From: Bacteroidales bacterium
GTDB taxonomy: Bacteria; Bacteroidota; Bacteroidia; Bacteroidales; Tenuifilaceae
Direction: 5' to 3'
Length of the DNA: 11,168 bases
Assembly: GCA_008933525.1 (NCBI GenBank)
Contig: WBUV01000067.1
Coordinates: 1-11,168 of the forward strand
In this document: piece by piece, positions 7,412 to 11,168 of the stretch
Layout of the letters: the number at the start of each line of letters is the position of its first letter
Position numbering within the stretch: position 1 is the first letter of the stretch
Program-made: the position numbers and the translations under genes
Notes under the pieces: generated by a model
Database searches by the model: none
What the model saw: the letters and a program-made list of their open reading frames with translations, nothing else
Told to the model about the DNA's origin: nothing

Positions 7412-7442
7412 CTGTCTGTTTATACAATTTTTTATACCTTTA
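7412..7442 (+). promoter_or_regulatory. Candidate Bacteroidota-type promoter of the sensor-phosphatase gene
   Basis: TACCTTTA at 7435-7442 matches seven of eight positions of the TAnnTTTG -7 box. CTG at 7412-7414, 20 bases upstream, is a partial -33 match. Transcription would start about 15 bases before the ATG at 7462, a short leader. The remaining gene-free DNA (7230-7411) is very A/T-rich, with only weak inverted repeats (for example 7363-7371 with 7389-7398) and nothing else recognisable. Confidence 0.4.
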
Positions 7443-7461
7443 AATGTGAAATTTTTTTGAT

Positions 7462-10400
7462 ATGCAAAACAGATTAACTCTGATAGTAGTCTTTTCATTA
7501 CTTTCGACCTCAATGTTTGGGCAACTACTAAACAAACGAGGAAATCCTATCCTTACAAATTTTACACCTGAAATTTATAATGGTACCGAGCAAACATGGA
7601 GTATTGCTCAGGATGACAGGGGGGTTATGTATTTTGGAACTCATGATAATGGCATAATTGAATATGATGGATTCCATTGGCGAAACATTAGCATCCCTGA
7701 GAGTAAGCCCGTATATTCCATGGTCAAAGGCAATGATGGCAAAATTTATATTGGAAGCACCGGGGAACTTGGATATTTAGAACCTAATGTATATGGTCGG
7801 TTGGAATTTGTTTCATTGGCCCACTTTATTCCCGACTCAATTAAACAAAAATTCACACTTTTCTTCTATAAAACCTACTCATTTAAAGACGAAATCTATT
7901 TTTGCACTCCTGTTTATATTTTTAAATACAACGGAAAAACACTTCTACCCATTAGTCTAGGTGATAGAAAAAATACTGGAATATTTTTAACCTTTATAGC
8001 CAACAATTCAATTTACATTGGTAGTTATAGCAAGGGTTTGTTTACCCTTGATTCAAACAATTCGCTTAACGTTGCCCCTGGTGCCCAAATCTTCGAACAA
8101 AAGGATATATATAGCATCCTAGAATATGATGAAAAGAATTTGTTGGTTATTACAAGCGTTGGCATTTATAAATACAACCCCATTTCTGGGGGTACTCAAC
8201 TAATTGATGGTTCTAAGAAATTCTTAACTAAACTTTTCAAGCAATCATTTTTGCCATACTACTCCACAGTGGTTGGTAATAACTTTGGATTGGGATTTGT
8301 CCAGTCTGATTGGGTTAGTTATCTGGAATTATCTAAAAATGGAGAACCTGAAGGCCTTATCAATAAACAAACTGGCCTACAAGGAAGTTTGGTTTCGTCG
8401 CTTTACTATAAAAACAACGAACCTCTTTGGATAACCCTTATAGATGGTGGTATATCTAAAGCAGAAGTTCATTCCTCAATAAGAAAATTTGGTAAGGAAA
8501 GTGGAATCGATGAGTTGATTATTGATATAATAAGGTATAACGGCATTCTCTACATTGCTACCTTGAATGGAGCTTTTTACTTGGACTCAGACTCCAATGG
8601 GATGCCAGTTTTTAAACCCGTTGAAAACATTAGCGGACAAGTTATGGAACTAATGATTTTCACCCCACAAAATAGTAAACCTATACTTTTAGCAGGAACC
8701 TATTTGGATGGCATTTATGAAATTAAAAATAACAAAGGGTTTTCTATAAGCGAACCATTGAAAACAAAATTCCCCGATGTTCAACACAATGTGCAATGCC
8801 TGTATCAATCCAAAAGAAATCCAAACATTCTATACGTTGGAAAAAACCACGGGCTATCAACTTTAACTTGGGAAAATGGGGGTTGGGCTAGGACAAATAA
8901 TTTGTTCAAGGACGAAATTATCACCGAAATAGCAAGTATATGTGAAGATAACAGAGGAAATCTATGGGTGTCAACCTCTTTCAAGGGCTTATTAGTAATT
9001 ACTCAGGATCAAAAAATTAATCCTCTTTCAAGCCTAAATTACCAATTTAAAAATTCAAAACAAGTTTACTTTCACAGCAAACAAGATTCTCTGTACTTTC
9101 TTACACCTTACGGAATATTCTCCTACAAATACGAGGATAGTACTTTTTCTAAATCGAATTTTTCCGAGAAATATGATAACAACAAAGGTGTATTTAGGAT
9201 TTCAGAAGGATCGAACATTACCTCTTTACTTTGTTACGACCAAAATAAGGGACAGTATTGGGTTGAAACCATTGAAAAAGATGAAAATAATCAGCAGATA
9301 ATTAACAATACTCCATTTAAACGATTACCCAATAAATGGTCTGACGCAATATATGTAGAGCCAGATGGTGTATTATGGATTGGTATGGCAAAAGAGCTAT
9401 ACTCATATGAGCCAACCATAAAAAGGAACTATAGTAATCCTTTCAGAGCTCTCATTAGAAAGGTTGTTGCCAAAGATTCCTTGCTTTTTGATGGATGCTA
9501 TTATTCAGTTGGAGATTCCGGGAAATTAAATATTTCCATGGAGCAACAGTCAGTTCAAATTCCTCGATTATCATATAAACATAATGGTATTGTAATTAAT
9601 TACTCTGCACCATTTTACGAAAAAGAGAGCGAAATTCAATATAGCCATTACCTAGAAGGTTCCGATGAAACAACCTGGGGTAAATGGGACAATAGAACTG
9701 AAACTACTTATACAAATCTCCGGGAAGGAAAGTACATTTTTAGAGTAAAAGCAAGAAATATTTACAATACTGAAAGCATTGTTGCTTCATTTTCCTTTGA
9801 AATTAGGCCACCATGGTACAGAACAGTACTAGCATACATTTTATACTTGTGTTCTATGGTGGCATTAATTTGGGGTATTGTTAAGTGGAATACTCGACGA
9901 TTAATTGCAGAGAAGGAACACCTTGAACAAATTGTGAAAGAGCGTACTGCCGAGGTTGTAGCTCAAAAAGAAGAAATTGAGGTTCAGAACGAGAAAATCG
10001 CAGCTCAAAACGAGGAGATTAAGAGTAGTATTCAATACGCAAGCCGTATACAAGGAGCGATTCTTACCCCCCCCGATCAGGTTAACAGAATTTTCCCCGA
10101 TAACTTCATTCTATACCTACCCCGCGATATTGTTAGTGGTGACTTATACTATATTACTCAGGTTGGCAATAAACGGATAAGCGTTGTGGCCGATTGTACC
10201 GGGCACGGTGTTCCTGGTGGATTTATGAGTATGCTTGGGGTTTCGTTCTTAACCCAAATTATTTCCCAAACCGAGGATTTAAGCGCAGCTACAATTCTAA
10301 ATAAGTTACGCCACCAAGTTATTACTGCACTTCATCAAACTGGAGAAATTGGCGGAAGTAAGGATGGAATGGATATTGCACTTTACATATTCGACGACCA

Positions 10401-10767
10401 AACCATGAAATTACAGTTTGCCGGAGCAAACAATCCACTTATTCATATAAGCAACGGAGAGCTCAACCATATCAAGAGCGACAAAATGCCAATCGGAATT
10501 CACATCCGTGGCGACGTTCCTTTCACCAACTTCGAATTAGATGTTAAGAAAGGTGATGTTATTTATACATTCTCCGATGGATATGCCGATCAGTTTGGAG
10601 GTGGCGATGCTCGTAAATTCATGATTAAGAACCTTAAGGATCTTCTTCTGGAAATTCACCAAAAACCCATGGATGAACAACGAGATATTCTGGACAAAAC
10701 CCTGCTCAACTGGCATGGCGATACACCTCGGATAGATGATGTTGTTGTGATGGGAATGAGAGTCTAA
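7462..10767 (+). CDS. Trans-membrane sensor with Reg_prop propeller, Y_Y_Y domain and SpoIIE/PP2C phosphatase
   Basis: An 1101-residue one-component signalling protein: it likely senses a ligand in the periplasm and dephosphorylates a Ser/Thr-phosphorylated partner, usually an anti-sigma antagonist, in the cytoplasm. A signal peptide (cleavage near S-M-F-G-Q, residue 20) leads into a large beta-propeller region with two-component-regulator-propeller motifs, such as I-A-Q-D-D-R-G-V-M-Y-F-G-T near 48-60, E-D-N-R-G-N-L-W-V-S-T near 495-505 and E-P-D-G-V-L-W-I-G near 634-642. A Y_Y_Y domain covers about 700-783, ending in the P-P-W-Y-R-T junction. One membrane helix is at about 786-808. A charged coiled coil with E-x-I-x-x-Q-N-E heptads spans about 812-862. 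The SpoIIE domain covers about 875-1101 with D894 (S-G-D), D911 (A-D-C-T-G-H-G), D1039 (S-D-G-Y-A-D) and D1092/D1093 (I-D-D-V-V), so the metal-binding residues of an active PP2C enzyme are present. There is no histidine kinase, HAMP or DNA-binding domain. No anti-sigma or STAS partner is encoded here. A terminator follows the stop. Confidence 0.93.
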   Translation: MQNRLTLIVVFSLLSTSMFGQLLNKRGNPILTNFTPEIYNGTEQTWSIAQDDRGVMYFGTHDNGIIEYDGFHWRNISIPESKPVYSMVKGNDGKIYIGSTGELGYLEPNVYGRLEFVSLAHFIPDSIKQKFTLFFYKTYSFKDEIYFCTPVYIFKYNGKTLLPISLGDRKNTGIFLTFIANNSIYIGSYSKGLFTLDSNNSLNVAPGAQIFEQKDIYSILEYDEKNLLVITSVGIYKYNPISGGTQLIDGSKKFLTKLFKQSFLPYYSTVVGNNFGLGFVQSDWVSYLELSKNGEPEGLINKQTGLQGSLVSSLYYKNNEPLWITLIDGGISKAEVHSSIRKFGKESGIDELIIDIIRYNGILYIATLNGAFYLDSDSNGMPVFKPVENISGQVMELMIFTPQNSKPILLAGTYLDGIYEIKNNKGFSISEPLKTKFPDVQHNVQCLYQSKRNPNILYVGKNHGLSTLTWENGGWARTNNLFKDEIITEIASICEDNRGNLWVSTSFKGLLVITQDQKINPLSSLNYQFKNSKQVYFHSKQDSLYFLTPYGIFSYKYEDSTFSKSNFSEKYDNNKGVFRISEGSNITSLLCYDQNKGQYWVETIEKDENNQQIINNTPFKRLPNKWSDAIYVEPDGVLWIGMAKELYSYEPTIKRNYSNPFRALIRKVVAKDSLLFDGCYYSVGDSGKLNISMEQQSVQIPRLSYKHNGIVINYSAPFYEKESEIQYSHYLEGSDETTWGKWDNRTETTYTNLREGKYIFRVKARNIYNTESIVASFSFEIRPPWYRTVLAYILYLCSMVALIWGIVKWNTRRLIAEKEHLEQIVKERTAEVVAQKEEIEVQNEKIAAQNEEIKSSIQYASRIQGAILTPPDQVNRIFPDNFILYLPRDIVSGDLYYITQVGNKRISVVADCTGHGVPGGFMSMLGVSFLTQIISQTEDLSAATILNKLRHQVITALHQTGEIGGSKDGMDIALYIFDDQTMKLQFAGANNPLIHISNGELNHIKSDKMPIGIHIRGDVPFTNFELDVKKGDVIYTFSDGYADQFGGGDARKFMIKNLKDLLLEIHQKPMDEQRDILDKTLLNWHGDTPRIDDVVVMGMRV
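10067..10074 (+). repeat. C8 homopolymer tract inside the sensor-phosphatase gene
   Basis: Eight consecutive C residues encode part of T-P-P-D (residues 869-872), exactly between the coiled coil and the SpoIIE phosphatase domain. It is a striking tract in a gene this A/T-rich. A one-base slip here would keep the sensor and coiled coil but remove the phosphatase. Whether the tract actually varies is unknown. Confidence 0.9.
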
Positions 10768-10775
10768 ATGATAAT

Positions 10776-10813
10776 GTAAAAGAGGGTGCGAAAATAACAG
10801 CACCCTCTTTTAC
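10776..10813. terminator. Strong bidirectional intrinsic terminator between convergent genes
   Basis: A perfect 14-base inverted repeat, 10776-10789 (GTAAAAGAGGGTGC) with 10800-10813, encloses a 10-base A-rich loop. The GC-rich inner stem (GAGGGTGC) and the A/T-rich outer part give four T residues at the stem foot on each strand, so it can serve both the sensor-phosphatase gene (stop at 10767) and the minus-strand gene ending at 10876. No further feature was seen in 10814-10875. Confidence 0.8.
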
Positions 10814-10875
10814 TTATGTCATCGTGAGATTCAAAACCTCCTATATTACTTGAGGAAACTCAATCTACACAATTA

Positions 10876-11168
10876 TCATTTGCTTTGCCTACTTTTCTTA
10901 AACCCTTCAACAAGGAGAGCAATTCGATGAATAAAGTTTAGCTGAAGTGTTGCATAGAGGAATAAAGTTCCAAGCCAAATTACAGTGATATTAAACCAAA
11001 TAGTACGCACGTATTCCCCGTTGAAAAGTTTATGCGGAGCATATAGATGTGCTCTACCCCAAGGATGGTCGGGCTGCATGTATATTGGCTCATATTTTTG
11101 AATTACCCTATCGTCAGTTTCGAGGTATTTTGCAACCTCGTTGTTACGTAAAACCCACTCAGCAAGTG
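10876..11168 (-). CDS. C-terminal fragment of a membrane protein, possibly an ABC transporter component
   Basis: The minus-strand frame is open from the right edge (first full codon at 11166) to the TGA at 10876-10878, giving the last 96 residues of a longer protein. The ATG at 11079 is internal: the preceding codons read L-A-E-W-V-L-R-N-N-E-V-A-K-Y-L and continue without interruption into it. The fragment has an amphipathic charged start, a P-W-G-R-A-H-L-Y-A-P-H-K motif, then W-F-N-I-T-V-I-W-L-G-T-L-F-L-Y-A, one clear membrane helix, and a basic tail (K-K-S-R-Q-S-K). From memory, a G-R-x-H-x-Y-A-P motif followed by a W-F-N-x-x-V-I-W-L helix ends the large ABC transporter proteins (ATPase plus ABC-2-type membrane domain) of Bacteroidales. 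No ATPase motif is inside the window, so the family call is tentative, while the coding call is fairly safe. Confidence 0.6.
   Translation of the reverse strand, partial: LAEWVLRNNEVAKYLETDDRVIQKYEPIYMQPDHPWGRAHLYAPHKLFNGEYVRTIWFNITVIWLGTLFLYATLQLNFIHRIALLVEGFKKSRQSK

Noticed and set aside
7230..7461. Possible small RNA or riboswitch in the longest gene-free gap
   Set aside because: Only weak A/T-rich inverted repeats are visible; no conserved motif or stable fold could be supported by eye.
9977..10180. 67-codon plus-strand frame overlapping the sensor-phosphatase gene
   Set aside because: Out-of-frame reading of the coiled-coil and SpoIIE junction. It is rich in Arg early because of frame shift of E/Q codons and has no independent start signal.
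4425..10767. Caspase plus SpoIIE gene pair as a defence or cell-death system
   Set aside because: Both proteins carry signal peptides and sensor/adhesion domains, there is no effector or toxin-like gene beside them, and the 232-base gap with its own promoter argues against a tight operon. Left as an open question only.
10537..10803. 88-codon minus-strand frame overlapping the end of the SpoIIE domain
   Set aside because: It would begin within the terminator hairpin and run opposite conserved PP2C motifs, so it is a shadow frame.

Overview
The window looks like a piece of chromosome from a Bacteroidota bacterium, most likely an environmental or anaerobic Bacteroidales/Marinilabiliales-type organism. 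It is AT-rich. The start codons lack a Shine-Dalgarno motif and are instead preceded by A/T-rich DNA. Three or four intergenic regions carry the Bacteroidota promoter signature (a TTG-like -33 element, about 19-20 bases, then TAnnTTTG). The longest gene joins a Reg_prop/Y_Y_Y sensor to a SpoIIE phosphatase, an architecture typical of this phylum. The species cannot be named from the sequence alone.

Layout: (1) 1-1277, plus strand: the 3' part of a multi-pass GT39/ArnT-like glycosyltransferase; its real start lies left of the window because the frame is open to the edge. (2) 1402-3327, plus: DNA primase dnaG, complete, with its own promoter. (3) 3426-4235, plus: a conserved-looking lipoprotein of unknown function, again with its own promoter. 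(4) 4258-4351: a long nested inverted repeat between genes, probably a terminator and possibly the trace of a small mobile element. (5) 4425-7229, plus: an exported caspase-family (C14) peptidase with five tandem W-x-x-VMS repeats, a Cys-containing central domain, two CARDB-like domains and an intact His/Cys dyad. (6) 7462-10767, plus: an inner-membrane sensor with periplasmic beta-propeller and Y_Y_Y domains, one membrane helix, a coiled coil and a cytoplasmic SpoIIE/PP2C phosphatase. (7) 10776-10813: a strong symmetrical terminator between convergent genes. (8) 10876-11168, minus: the C-terminal end of a membrane protein, possibly an ABC transporter component, running off the right edge.

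The genes do not form one obvious operon. Gaps of about 100-230 bases, separate promoter-like elements and terminators suggest mostly single-gene transcription units. Functionally there is one housekeeping gene (dnaG) beside cell-envelope genes: a lipid-linked sugar transferase, a lipoprotein, an exported peptidase and a trans-envelope sensor phosphatase. The caspase gene and the sensor phosphatase are adjacent and in the same direction, but nothing in the sequence proves that they work together. No rRNA, tRNA, CRISPR array, transposase or phage gene was seen.
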